A stretch of DNA of 64,000 nt, from positions 178,042,945-178,106,944 of the forward strand of contig CM070902.1 of NCBI GenBank assembly GCA_036417435.1, read 5' to 3'. Of the stretch, positions 1-11,994 are shown piece by piece. Every line of letters begins with the position of its first letter. Positions within the stretch are counted from its first letter, which is position 1. The translations under genes and the position numbers were made by a program. The notes under the pieces were generated by a model that searched no databases, had not been told where the DNA came from, and was given only the letters and a program-made list of their open reading frames with translations. Source of the stretch: Inia geoffrensis. Its lineage: Eukaryota; Chordata; Mammalia; Artiodactyla; Iniidae.

Positions 1-1752
1 CGGAGCTGCGGAGGAGAGTGCAGCCACAGGGGTGCAGAAGGCAAAGCAGGGAGATGCCAGCACAGAGGTTCGGTGCCGACCGGCACTCACCAGCCCAAGA
101 GGCTTGTCTGCTCCCCCTCCGGGGCGGGCGGGGCTGCTAGCTGAGGCTCGGGCTTCAGTCGGAGCACAAGGAGAGGACTGGAGTTGGCGGCGTGCACTCA
201 GCCTGAAGGGGGCTGGTGCACCACAGCTAGCTGGGAGGGAGTCCGGAAAAGGTCTGGAGCTGCTTAAGAGGCAAGACACCATTGTTTCGGGGTGCGCAGG
301 AGAGGGGACTCAGAACACTGTCAAAACGAGCTCCAGAAACAGGCGTGAGCCGCAGCTATCATCTCGGACCCCAGAGGGGGGCAGAGACCGCTACCGCTGC
401 CAACTTTGCTACCAAGAATCCTGGGTGCAAGCACAGGCCACTATCCACACCTCCCCTCCCAGAAGGCTGTGTAGCCCACCACTGCAAGGGTCCCGTGATC
501 CAGGGACAATTTCACCAGGAGAACACACAGTGCACCTCAGGCTGGTGCAACGTCATGCCGGCCTCTGCTGCCACAGGCTCTCCCTGCATTCCAATTATAA
601 CTACCATATCCCTCCCTCTCCCTGGCCTGAGTGAACAAGAGAGCCCTAATCAGGCGCTGCTTTAACTCCTGTCCAGTCTGGGTGGGAAACAGATTCCTGA
701 GGGCAGCCTACATGCAGAGGCCAGGCCAAAACCAAAGCTGAACCCCAGGAGCTGTGGGAACAAAGAAGAGAAAGGGAAATCTCTCCCAGCAGCCTCAGGA
801 GCAGCGGATTAAATCCCTGCAATCAGCTTGATAAACCCTACATCTATGGAATAACTGAATAGACAACGAATGTTCCCAAAATTGAGGAGGTGGACTTTGG
901 GAGCACCTGTAGACTTGGGGTTTGCTTTCCGCGTCTGATTTTTTTGGTTTTCTGTTTATCTTAGTTTAGTTTTTAGTGCTTGTTTTCATTGGTGGGTTTG
1001 TTCATTGCTTTGGTTGTTCCTTTTCTTTTTTTTTTTCTATTTTTGTGAGTGTGTGTATGTATGTTTCTTTGCATGACTTTTTTCTGTTTAGTTTCGATTT
1101 TACCATTTCTTTTGGAGTTCTGTCTGTTCGTTTTTTGTTTGTTTTGTTGTGTTTTTCTTTTTGAGTGCGTGTGCTTGTATGTTTCTTTGTGTGATTTTGT
1201 CTAACTTTTGCTTTTGCTTGGGGTTCTGCCTGTTCGTTTTTTCTTTTTTTTCTTCCTTTTCTTCTGTGCAGTGCACCTGGCAGGGTCCTGGTGCTCCGGC
1301 CAGGTGTCAGGCCTGAGCCTCTGAGGTCGGGGAGTTGAGTCCAGGACATTAGACCACCGGAGACCTCCCAGCCCCATGTAATATTAACCAGAGAGGGCTC
1401 TCCTAGAGATTCTGTCTCAACACTAAGACCCAGCTCCAGCCAATGGCCAGAAAGTTCCAGTGCTGGATGCCCCATGCCAAACAACTAGCAAGACAGGAAC
1501 ACAACCCCACCCATTAGCCTAAAATCATACTAAATTCACAGACACCCCAAAACGCCACCGGACGAGGCCCTGGCCACCAGAGGGATAGGTTCACCCCCAC
1601 CCACCAAAACACAGGTACCAGTCCCCCCTAACAGGAAGCCTACACAAGCCACTGAACCAACATCACCCACTGGGAGCAGACACCAAAAATAAGAGGAACT
1701 ACGAACCTGAAGCCTGCTGAAAGGAGACCCCAAACACAGTAAGTTAAACAAA
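1..1752 (+). promoter_or_regulatory. L1 5'UTR with presumed internal promoter
   Basis: This is the L1 leader upstream of ORF1. Positions 1-890 are GC-richer with scattered CpG. Positions 930-1265 are a long T-rich tract. Positions 1265-1752 are mixed and lead into the ORF1 start. Known L1 5'UTRs drive sense and antisense RNA polymerase II transcription; that this copy does so is inference. Two open frames here (32-634 sense, 1002-1484 antisense) have no recognisable domain. The T-rich tract contains two imperfect copies of a block at about 1047-1130 and 1163-1236. Confidence 0.8.
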
Positions 1753-2696
1753 ATGAGAAGACAGTGAAATATGCAACCAATGAAGGAGCAAGGTAAAAAC
1801 CCACCAGACCAAACAAATGAAGAGGAAATATGCAGTCTACCTGAAAAAGAACTCGGACTAATGATAGTAAAGACAATCCTATATCTCAGAAACAGAATGG
1901 AGAAAATACAAGAAATATTTAACAAGCACCTAGAGGACTAAAGAGCAAACAAACAATGTTGAACAACACATTAAATGAAATTAAAAATACTTTAGATGGA
2001 AACAATAGCAGAATAACTGAGGCAGAAGAACAGATAAGTGACCAGGAAGTTAAAATAGTGGAAATAACTGCCACAGAGCAGAGTAAAGAAAAAAGAATGA
2101 AAAGAATTGAGGACAGTTTCAGAGACCTCTGAGATAACATTAAATGCACCAACATTAGAATTGTAAGGGTCCCAGAAGAAGAAGAGAAAAAGAAGTGGTC
2201 TGAGAAAATATTTGAAGAGATTATAGTAGAAAACTTCCCTATCATGGGAAAGGAAATAGTCAATCAAGTCCAGGAAGCACAGAGTCCCATACAGGATATA
2301 TCCAAGAAGAAACACGTCTAGACACATATTAATCAACTATCAAAAATTAAATACAAAAAAAAAAACATTAAAAGCAGCAAGGGAAAAGCAATGAATAACA
2401 TACAAGGGAATCCCCATAAGGTTAAACAGCTGATCTTTCAGCAGAAACTCTGCAATCCAGAAGGGAGTAGCAGGATATATTTAGGGTGATGAAACAAAAA
2501 AAAAACTACAACCAAGATCACTCTACCCACCAAGGATCTCATTCAGATTTGAAAGAGAAATTAAAACCTTTACAAACGGCAAAAGTTAAGAGAATTCAGC
2601 ACCACCAAACCAGCCTTACAACAAATGCTAAAGGAACTTCTCTAAGTGGGAAATACAAGAGAAGGAAAAGACCTACAACAAACCAAAAACAATTAA
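1753..2696 (+). pseudogene. L1 ORF1 (RNA-binding chaperone) remnant
   Basis: ORF1p is the coiled-coil, RRM-containing RNA-binding protein that coats L1 RNA. The ATG at 1753 is followed by an in-frame TGA at 1765-1767, the fifth codon. Further damage is visible: a one-base deletion near 1938 creating a stop, a TGA at about 2131 where Trp is usual, and a TAG near 2321. The N-terminal polar segment, the coiled-coil-like repeats (about 1910-2120) and the C-terminal RNA-binding segment (about 2140-2600) are still recognisable in shifting frames. The ORF ends at TAA 2694-2696. Not translatable as ORF1p. Confidence 0.85.
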
Positions 2697-2707
2697 GAAA
2701 AGGAACA

Positions 2708-5700
2708 TAAGTGTTGATAATTACTTTAAATGTAAATGGATTTAATGCTCCCACTAAAAGACATAGACTGGCTGAATAGAAAAAAACCAAGACCCAAATA
2801 TAGGCTGTCTACAAGAGACCCACTTCAGACCTAGGGACACTAAAAGGGACCCACTTGAGACCTAGGGAAACATACAGACTGAAATTGAAGGGATGGAAAA
2901 AGATATTCCACGCAAATGGAAATCAAAAGAAAACTGGAGTAGCAATACTCATATCAGACAAAATAGACTTTAAAATAAAGACAAGAGACAAAGAAGGACA
3001 TTACAAGAGACAAAGAAGGACATTACATAATGATAAAGGGATCAATCCAAGAAGAAGATATAACAATTGTAAATATTTATGCACCCAACATAGCAGCACC
3101 TCAATACATAAGGCAAATGTTAACAGCCATAAAAGGGGAAATCAACAGTAGCACAATCATAGTAGGGGACTTTAACCCCCCACTTTCGCCAATGGACAGA
3201 TGATCCAAAATGAAAGTAAATAAGGAAATACGAGCTTTAAATGATACATTAGACCAGATGGACTTAATTGATATTTATAGGACATTCCATCCAAAAACAA
3301 CAGAATACACTTTCTTCTCAAGTGCACATGGAACATTCTCCAGGATAGATATCTTGGGGCACAAATCAAGCCTCGGTAGTTTAAGAAAATTGAAATCATA
3401 TCAAGAATCTTTTCTGACCACAACGCTATGAGACTAGATATCAATTACAGGAAAAAAACTGTAAAAAATACAAACACATGGGTGCTAAACAATACATCAC
3501 TAAATAACCAAGAGATCACCGACTGAAGAAATCAAAGAGGAAATTAAAAAATACCTAGAAAAAAATGACAACAAAAACACGACAACCCAAAATGTATGGG
3601 ATCAGTGAAAGCAGTTCTAAGAGGGGAGATTATAGCAATACAATCCTACCTCAAGAACAAGAAAAATCTCAAATAAACAGCCCAACCTTACCCTTAAAGC
3701 AATTAGAGAAAGAAGAAGAAGGAAAGAAAAAAAAAAAAAGCAACCCGAAGTTAGCAGAGGGAATAAATCATAAAGATCAGATCAGAAATAAATGAAAAAG
3801 TAAAGAAGGAAATAATAGCAAAGATCAATAAAACTAAAAGCTGGTTCTTTGAGAAGATAAAATTGATAAACCATTAGCCAGACTCATCAAGAAAAAAAGG
3901 GAGAGCACTCTAATCAACAGCATTAGATATGAAAAAGAAGTAACAACTGACACTGCGGAAATACAAAGAACCATGAGAGACTACTACAAACAACTACATG
4001 TCAATAAAATGGACAACCTGGAAGAAATGGACAAATTCTTAGAAAGGTACAACCATGCAAGACTGAACCAGGAAGAAATAGAAAATATGAACAGACTAAT
4101 CACAAGCACTAACATTGAAATTGTGAATTAAAATCTTCCAACAAATAAAGACCCAGGGCCAGATGACTTCACAAGTGAATACTACAAAACATTTAGAGCA
4201 GAGCTACACCTATCTTTCTCAAACTCTTCCAAAATATAGCAGAGGGAGGAACACTCCCAAACTCATTCTACAAGACCACCATCACCCTGATACCAAAACC
4301 AGACAAAAATGTACAGAAAAAGAAAACTGCTGGTCAACATCACTGATAAGCATAGATGTAAAAATCCTCCAGAAAATACTAGCAAACAGAATACAACAGC
4401 ACCTAAAAGGATCATACCCCATGGTCAAGCAGGGTTAATCCCAGGAATGCCAAGTTCTTCAATATACACAAATCAATCAATGTGATACACCATATTAAAC
4501 AAATTGAAGGATAAATACCATATGAGCATCTCAATAGATGCAGAAAAATGTTCTGATAAAATTCAACACCTATTTATGACAAAAACTCTCCAGAAAGTGG
4601 GCATACAGGGAACCTACCTCAACATAATAAAAGCCATATATGACACGCCCTCAGCGAACATCATTGTCAATAGTGAAAAACTGAAACTATTTCCCCTACG
4701 ATCAGGAGCAAAACAAGGTTGCCCACTCTCACCACTATTATTCAACCTAGTTTTGGAAGTTGTAGCCTCAGCAATCAGAGAAGAAAAAGAATTCAAATCA
4801 GAAAAGAAGAAGTAAAGCTGTCACTGCTTGCAGATGGCATGATACTATACATAGAGAATCCTAAAGATGCTACCAGAAAACTAATAGAGCTAATCAATGA
4901 ATCTGGTAAAGTAGCAGGATACAAAATTAATGCACAGAAATCTCTGGCATTTTTACACACTAATGATGAAAAATCTGAAAGTAAAATTATGGAAACACTC
5001 CCATTTACCATTGCAACAAAAAGAAAAAAGTACCTAGGAATAAACCTACCTAAGGAGACAAATGACCTATATGCAGAAAACTATAAGACACTGATGAAGA
5101 AAATCAAAGATGATACAAACAGATGGAGAGAGGTACCATGTTCTTGAATTGGAAGAATCAACATTCTGAAAATGACTATACTACCCAAAACAGTCTACAG
5201 AGTCAATACAAAACCTATCAAACTACCAATGGCATTTTTCACAGAACTACAACAAAAAATTTCACAATTTGTATGGAAACACAAAAGACCCTGAATAGCC
5301 AAAGCAATCTTTATAAAGAAAAAGGGATCTGGACTTCTCAGCCTCCCTCACTTCAGACTATACTACAAAGCTACAGTAATCAGGACAGTACAGTACTGGC
5401 ACAAAAACAGAAATATAGATCAATGGAACAGGATAGAAACCCCAGATATAAACCCACACACATATGTTCACCTTATCTTTGATAGAGGAGGCAAGAATAT
5501 ACAATGGAGAAAAGACAGCCTCTTCAATAAGTGGTGCTGGGAAAACTGGACAGCTATATGTAAAAGAAAGAAATTAGAACACTCCCTAACACCATACACA
5601 AAAATAAACTCAAAATGGATTAAAGACCTAAATATAAGGCCAGACACTATCAAACTCTTAGAGGAAAACATAGGCAGAACACTCTATGACATAAATCACA

Positions 5701-6543
5701 GCAAGATACTTTTTGACCCACCTCCTAGAGAAATGGAAATAAAAACAAAAATAAACACATGGGACCTAATGAAACTTAAAAGCTTTTGCACAGCAAAGGA
5801 AACCATAAACCAGATGAAAAGACAACCCTCAGAATGGGAGAAAATATTTTCAAGCGAAGCAACTGGAGAAGGATTCATCTCCAAAATATACAAGCAGCTC
5901 ATGCAGCTCAATATAGAAAAAAAAAAAATCCAAAAAATGGGCAGAAGACCTAAATAGACATTTCTCCAAAGAAGATATACAGATTGCCAACAAAAAAATC
6001 AGATACTTAACATCACTAATCATTAGAGAAATGCAAATCAAAAGCACAATGAGGCATCACCTCACACCAGTCGGAACGGCCATCATCAAATAATCTACAA
6101 ACCATAAATGCTGGAGAGGGTGTGGAGAAAAGGGAACCCTCTTGCACTGCTGGTGGGAATGTAAATTGATACAGCCACTATGAAGAGCAGTATGTAGTTT
6201 CCTTAAAAATCTAAAAATAGAACTACCATATGACACAGCAATCCCACTACTGGGCATATACCCTGAGAAAACCATAATTCAAAAAGAGTCAAGTACCACA
6301 ATGTTCATTGCAGCTCTATTTACAATAGCCAGGACATGGAAGCAACCTAAGTGTCCATAGACAGATGAATGGATAAAGAAGATGTGGCACATATATACAA
6401 TGGAATATTACTCAGCCACAAAAAGGAACAAAACTGAGTTATTTGCATTGAGGTGGATGGACCTAGAGTCTGTCATACAGAGTGAAGTAAGTCAGAAAGA
6501 GAAAGACAAATACCGTATGCTAACACATATATATGGAATCTAA
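2708..6543 (+). pseudogene. L1 ORF2 (endonuclease/reverse transcriptase) remnant
   Basis: ORF2p nicks target DNA and reverse-transcribes L1 RNA. The endonuclease domain spans about 2708-3450 (the ILGHK stretch near 3345-3365, and a SDHN motif near 3414 in another frame). The RT domain spans about 4130-5010, with SIDAEK near 4525 and a GCPLSPLLF motif near 4720. The catalytic FADD motif reads LADG: Asp at 4833-4835, then Gly at 4836-4838, so one metal-binding Asp is lost. The C-terminal Cys/His motif (CX3CX7HX4C, 6109-6162) is intact in spacing. Several frameshifts and a 22-bp tandem duplication break the frame. The stop is TAA at 6541-6543. Confidence 0.9.
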
Positions 6544-6912
6544 AAAAAAAAAATGGTTCTGATGAACCTAGGGGCAGGACAGGATTAAAAATATAGACGT
6601 AGAGAATGGACCTGAGGACATGAGGAGGGGGAAGGGTAAGCTGCGACAAAGTGAGAGGTGGCATGGACGTATATACACTACCAAATGTAAAATAGGTAGC
6701 TAGTGGGAAGCAGCCGCATAGCACAGGGAGATCAGCTCAGTGCTTTGTGACCACCTAGAGGGGTGGGATAGGGAGGGTGGGAGGGAGGGAGACGCAAGAG
6801 GGAGGAGATATGGGGATATATGTATATGTATAGCTGATTCACTTTGTTATACAGCAGTAACTAACACACCATTGTAAAGTAATTGTACTCCAATAAAGAT
6901 GTAAAAAAAAAA
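6544..6912 (+). terminator. L1 3'UTR, poly(A) signal and short A-tail
   Basis: The 3'UTR follows the ORF2 stop. It includes an A-run at 6542-6552, a purine-rich GGGA tract at about 6760-6810, and the conserved end with AATAAA at 6892-6897 followed by an A-run at about 6903-6911. The tail is short, fitting an element that has been decaying for some time. Confidence 0.85.
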
Positions 6913-8640
6913 TAGTGAATGGCCCTATGTAATAATGTCTCATTTGTGCAGGCATTGAAAAAAAATTCACAAATGCTTGAAATTTTATCATCATAAATTA
7001 TTTTTAGCATGAGTCAGTTATGAAGATTCAATATTTCACTAGATTTGAATGAAATAAGTAATCTCCTGACCTTTAGAACTTAATATGATGCAAACATGCA
7101 GAATGTAAGGTTCACGAGAAATGATGGCTGGAAGAATAAGTGGGGTTTTTTCCATTTAATGAATACTGAAAATTGTGTTGCAAATACCCCAAGTCTTTTC
7201 TTAATATGTAAATCTCTCCCATGAAAAAAGGTTGCTCTCTGTGTAGGCTGGTGTGTGATGGCGCTTTTTTTTGATAGCAGCATCTGCAACCAAGTGCACA
7301 CTGGCACTCTTTTTTTTCCTCTTACAATGTCCTCTGGTGCTAATTGAGGATTTTTGTGATGAGCTCTGAATGTGCAGGAAATGCCTAGTAGGAGTCCAGA
7401 CATTTGCAGTTGGAATTTGTGGCTAGCTTATTATTCGATATCTATGCTAGTATTTGAGCTTTATGTTTATTGAGTAATCCCCTCTGTACTAGTTTAAACC
7501 ATTATTCGCCACTTTTAAAAGTGAATGTATATTATATTTAATCTGAAGTATGTGATTTTAGTGTATTTCATTACAGACCCAATAGATGGCTCAAAGTTGA
7601 AATACAATAAAAATAGAAGTCAGCAAAATGTCTATTCAGGAAAAAAGGTTCAAGGTCACCACTTTCATTTATGCTGTAATTTCCCTTAGAATTATGAACA
7701 TATTGCATTTTAAATGATGTACTCTTCATTTTATTTAAAAAGTTCCATTATTATTGAAAGAATAAAATACCTGAACTGAAAGGATTATATTTTTAGAGCT
7801 AACAAGTATTATATTTTTCAGAGCTGTCAAGTAATGTAGCCTTTTATAGTAAGCTGTAATGAGTTGCTAGTTAAACAAAGAGCTCCTATATCATTTAAAA
7901 CCAAAAAGAATGTGCTTCTCTGTAAGAGACAGAATAAGAACAAGGGTTTTACTATTATCAAAGGCAGAAGGTTGTCATGGGAGGGGGGAACTGAGACTGG
8001 GATCGAGCAGGGCACGAAAGATAAAGAAGGGATACATGAAAAATAGAAAAATAGAGTAGGTACATTATGGTTTGTCACATTGGTGCAGATCTACCAGCTC
8101 CTGTCTGGCTTCCCTTACTGCAGTTTATCATAGCCATGTTTAATAAGCTACAGGATGTTAATAGTAATCAAGTTCTCTGTTAATTATAAGCGGTCATCAA
8201 TCAATCAACTGGCAAATCAACAAAGTAATAAATTAATCTCCTACTGCAAGTAAGATATTTGCTATGATAACAGAGACCCATAAATCGACATTGAAGGCAT
8301 GTGCGAAGAGGGGCTGTCAATCATGTGTGACAAGCAGAGCCTCCCAGAGTGATCACTTGGAACTAGAAACACATTTGGAAACTTTTGTTGTGATGGTAAG
8401 GATGCTTAATATGAGATATATCCTCCTAAAAACATTTTAAGTGCACAAAGCCAGATTGCTAACAATGGGTTCCATGTTGCACAAAGGATCTCTAGAACTT
8501 ACTCATCCTGCATAACTGAAACTTTATGTGTCCAACAGAGAGAGTTTTTTTTTTTTGTAAAGTCAGTCTACTTGAGAACGTCATATGCATTAAAAATAAA
8601 CACACAAGATCTAAAACCCTCAGCATGATCTTTGAATTTT
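6913..8640. other. No recognised feature (AT-rich unique-looking DNA)
   Basis: No exon, RNA gene or repeat family was recognised. Open frames here are short and low in complexity. The segment at about 8160-8340 has several homeodomain-like TAAT/ATCAAT motifs and looks less repeat-like than its surroundings (see findings). Confidence 0.5.
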
Positions 8641-8649
8641 CCCTTTTTC

Positions 8650-9400
8650 TCATACTACTCTCTAAAGCCTGCCTGGTTTTATTCTTAAATTTGCCTCAAA
8701 ATATTACCTCCCTTGGATCCTTGATGCTATTTTTCCATACTTCCATGAAGTATTTGTCATCGCTTGGTGTTCTATGACAGACTGCCTCTACCCTGACTTC
8801 CCTGCCAACGGAGCACTCATGCCAAACCCACACTCTCCACTGAGCATCCCTTCTTTAGCTTAGAGGTAGCCAAATGCAGGCATCCTTCAGCATCCATGGA
8901 GGATTGGTTCCAGGACCCTCTCTGGATGTCAGAGTCTGCAGATTCTCTAGCCTCTTTATACAACGACATAGTATTTGCGTATAATGGATGCACATCCTCC
9001 CATATACTTTAAATCATTTCTGGATCCCTTATAATACCTAATACAGTGTAAATGTTATGTAAACAGTGGGAAAAGCAATGTAAGTGCTAGGTAGGTAGTT
9101 GCTGGCATGAGGCAAATTCAAGTTTGCTTTTTGGAACTTTCTGGAATTTTTAAACTATATTTTCAGTCTGCAGCAGGTTGAATCCACAGATGTGGAACCC
9201 TAGGATACAAAGGCCGATATAACGCTCTTCCTTAAAAACCCATTGGCTCTAGAAATGAAGTTCTTCAAATTGTGCCATATTCACCTTTCCAGCACATTTT
9301 TCTCGTGTTCTTGGTCTCATTACAGCTGTAGAGAACTTACCTTAAGTTCTTCCCTTCCTATGTTCTTCCTAAACCCCTAGGTTGCTAAGGCCCTAATTCA
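8650..9400 (+). repeat. Possible L2 remnant interrupted by a Tigger-like MITE
   Basis: The stretches before and after the MITE at 8877-9216 (about 8650-8876 and 9225-9400) are pyrimidine-rich and resemble the 3' third of L2, particularly the part around 9231-9300. The similarity is weak, so this is tentative. Confidence 0.3.
8877..9216. mobile_element. Tigger-type non-autonomous DNA transposon
   Basis: The left end (CAGGCATCC then a CCATGGAGGATTGG stretch) and the right end (TGTGGAACCC then TACAAAGGCCG) form imperfect terminal inverted repeats typical of a Tigger3-like element (TcMar-Tigger, TA target). The interior matches the known MITE layout: the TTTAAATCATTTCTGGATCC block and the TTATAATACCTAATAC block. 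No transposase remains. Mobilised in the past by a related transposase; now fossil. Confidence 0.7.
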
Positions 9401-11990
9401 ATGTGTGTGGTTACTCAGGGGTTCACACTACAGCTGGTCAAAGTGAAAGGACAAGCAAATATTAATGTTAAATAATGTGTTAACAGTACTAACGAAAAAT
9501 TCCAAGATGACAATAAATAAAATTTCAGATTTTTTTCAGTCATTCTGTAATTTTATTAAATGTACCTAAATAAACATTTGGCTGAGACGTATTTTCTAGT
9601 CTTAACAATATGTTTCTTAAAACCTGGCTTTAAGATCCTGTAAAATGCAAATAAATTGTGTCTGCTTTGCAAGTTGAAAAATATAAATATTTTATGGAAG
9701 AAACAAAAAAAAGAGAAAAGCACATCAACAAAGGAGATGTACATAGTACAAAGCAGATCAAAAGACTAGCTAAGTCCGGTGAAAGTATGGCACCACTGTG
9801 TACCATGGAGCTTGAAGAGTTATATCACTAAGTGTAAGATAGTTAAGTCAAAAAAAAAAAAAAGAAAAGGCACTTTGATGAACTGCAACAAAAACCCTAA
9901 CCACCGTGGGGGGCTAACCTCAATGTTTAGAGTAATTTTGAAGTCTCTTCCAGCCAGAGAATATGGCACCAGGAGGCTCTGTTCAAGCAGGAAGAGGTCT
10001 ATAATAACCAGGTGGCTACCCAGTTCCTTTCTTCCCTCACTAGAGAGATGTTCTCTGACCCCAAATAGTAGATATCCCCATGTGAGCTTTTGTGGGTTTC
10101 CCTTTCACAACAGAGGGGCACTTAGTTTCTAAACTGTCTCTTTTCACACCCAAACTTACGTTTTCCAGGAAGTCATGTCTTAAAAATCCATAGATTCTGG
10201 GGTCATTTACTTAAAGCAATCCTTAACCAGGTACATCCTGTTGAAAACATTCCATAGATAATGACCTTCCTGATGGGAAATATCATTCTCTTTGCCCTGA
10301 GGTCCAGTATGTTGACAAGCAGATTAGACTGGGTTACCTGTCTTCTTTTATTCCCCAGGAGCCATTCCCCAGCAGTTGGGATAAAAACAGCCCACAGGTC
10401 AATAGTTTCACCTCCTTCCTCGCCAACCATCAACTGCTAAAACAAAATTGTGAGAAACATGTTAGTAGTTTGAATACTGTGTGTTAAAAACTGTGCTATA
10501 ACTTCATAATCACATTTTAATACATAAATTGGGATTTGGTTTTTAGGTTCAGGTTTAGTGATTCTTTACTCAGTATAAAAGGTATACTGTGGGCAAACAT
10601 TCACTTTAGTAATCTTTGAATGTTCATTTCAAGGTTCAAAGAGCAAAGGAATAGGTGAATCATTACAGCAGCAGCTCACCAATCAATCTGGAATCTGCAG
10701 AGTTGCTACAGATTGTGAGATTATGTCCTAACCTACAAAGGTGCCTAAGAAATGAGCTCGTTACCTCTGTGCTTAACCTTGTATATGTGATTCTGCTTTC
10801 ACTGTTTTTCACTGCTATGGTCTAGGTGCACCTGATTCAATACAGCAAAACCTCAGCTGCTCAGCCTGTGAAGGATGCTTCAAATTCTAAAATAAAATTT
10901 ATCAGAGAGTCCTTAACCACTGCCAAAAGAAAAAGAACTTACACATCTGATTCACTCTGAAAGTAGCTCTTTTTGGGTAAAATACTAAGGCCTATAAAAC
11001 TCTCCCTTTCCTGGGTAGCAGAGTCAGGAGAAAGACTAAAAATCTGTGCATGACTCTGGCCAAAGAGAAGATGCCATTGATACATGGCAGAAACAATCCA
11101 TCTGTGTTGATTGGCAAATGCATTCGCTCCCCAGCAGCTACATAGAGCCTGGGTGTAGAAACAGGAGTAGCTAGAATTGAGGTTCAACCTTCTGCTTTGT
11201 GCAGTTACAGAGACAGACTAAGAATGTCCACCAGTTCATACAAAAACCTGGGTATTACCCAGCATCACTGAAAACGATCCAAACGATGAACAGAAGGACT
11301 ATGGTAAAAGAAGGAAAGATGAATCAGGTTTAGGATGTTCATTCTTCTTTGTCACTAAAAGCGTGTGGTTTTGTCATACACACCCACATACTCACGTGGA
11401 CACAAATGTATGCTTATTCTGAGAGCAAATATCATTAACTCGTGAGTTTAGTCATTTTCAGTTAATTATTTTACTTTCTTCAAAGTCTTCAGTCATAGGA
11501 CCCTTTGTAAATTGTTTAAAAATGTACCTGGATGGAGTCCTGTCAAACAGACAGAGAAGCTAAGCTGTAAGGGCACCCAGTGTGCAACGTTGGGACAATT
11601 TGCACAGCCAATAAAGTAGTATTGAATTAAGTAATGTCAGTTTTTTATACTCACTAGTGTAGTACTGGTGAGTATGAAATAAATACCCTTGAGTCAATAA
11701 AGATAGAGTCACATAGTAGAGAATAATTTCGTGCATGGAGTAGAAGGAAATCTCCCAGATATAAAAGAATTCCAAATAATTTATGTAGCTTCTCCCCGCC
11801 CAAGGAGGGGAACGAGCCCAGAGATCAACGCTAAAGTTGTGATTGACAGGTCATGCTGCTAGGATGTGCCCTTGATATGATGTGTTGAGGATAACAATTT
11901 TCCCCTCTGGTCTTTCTCCTCAAAACCTATAACTCCGGTCACATAACATGAGACAAACAGTATACAGACCTATATTAAGGGCTGCGCCAC
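9400..11990. other. No recognised feature
   Basis: Mixed AT-rich sequence with no gene or repeat family I can name. It includes an A-run at about 9850-9863. Small open frames (for example 10939-11187 minus) have no domain or splice context. Confidence 0.5.
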
Positions 11991-11994
11991 AAAG

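Larger units (their letters stand above)
1..6912 (+). mobile_element. Near-full-length, inactive LINE-1 (cetartiodactyl-type)
   Basis: The order is that of a complete L1: 5'UTR (to about 1752), ORF1 (1753-2696), ORF2 (about 2708-6543), 3'UTR and a short A-tail after a poly(A) signal at 6892-6897. The left edge of the window falls in or at the 5'UTR, so the upstream TSD cannot be seen and I cannot say whether any 5' sequence is missing. Both ORFs carry stops and frameshifts, so the copy cannot retrotranspose by itself. The 3' end is of the same type as the inverted L1 at 57102-57950, which suggests a fairly recent shared subfamily. Confidence 0.95.

Noticed and set aside
32..634. 200-codon open frame at the left edge
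   Set aside because: It lies in the GC-rich L1 5'UTR, has no recognisable domain, and overlaps another frame (282-665) of similar quality.
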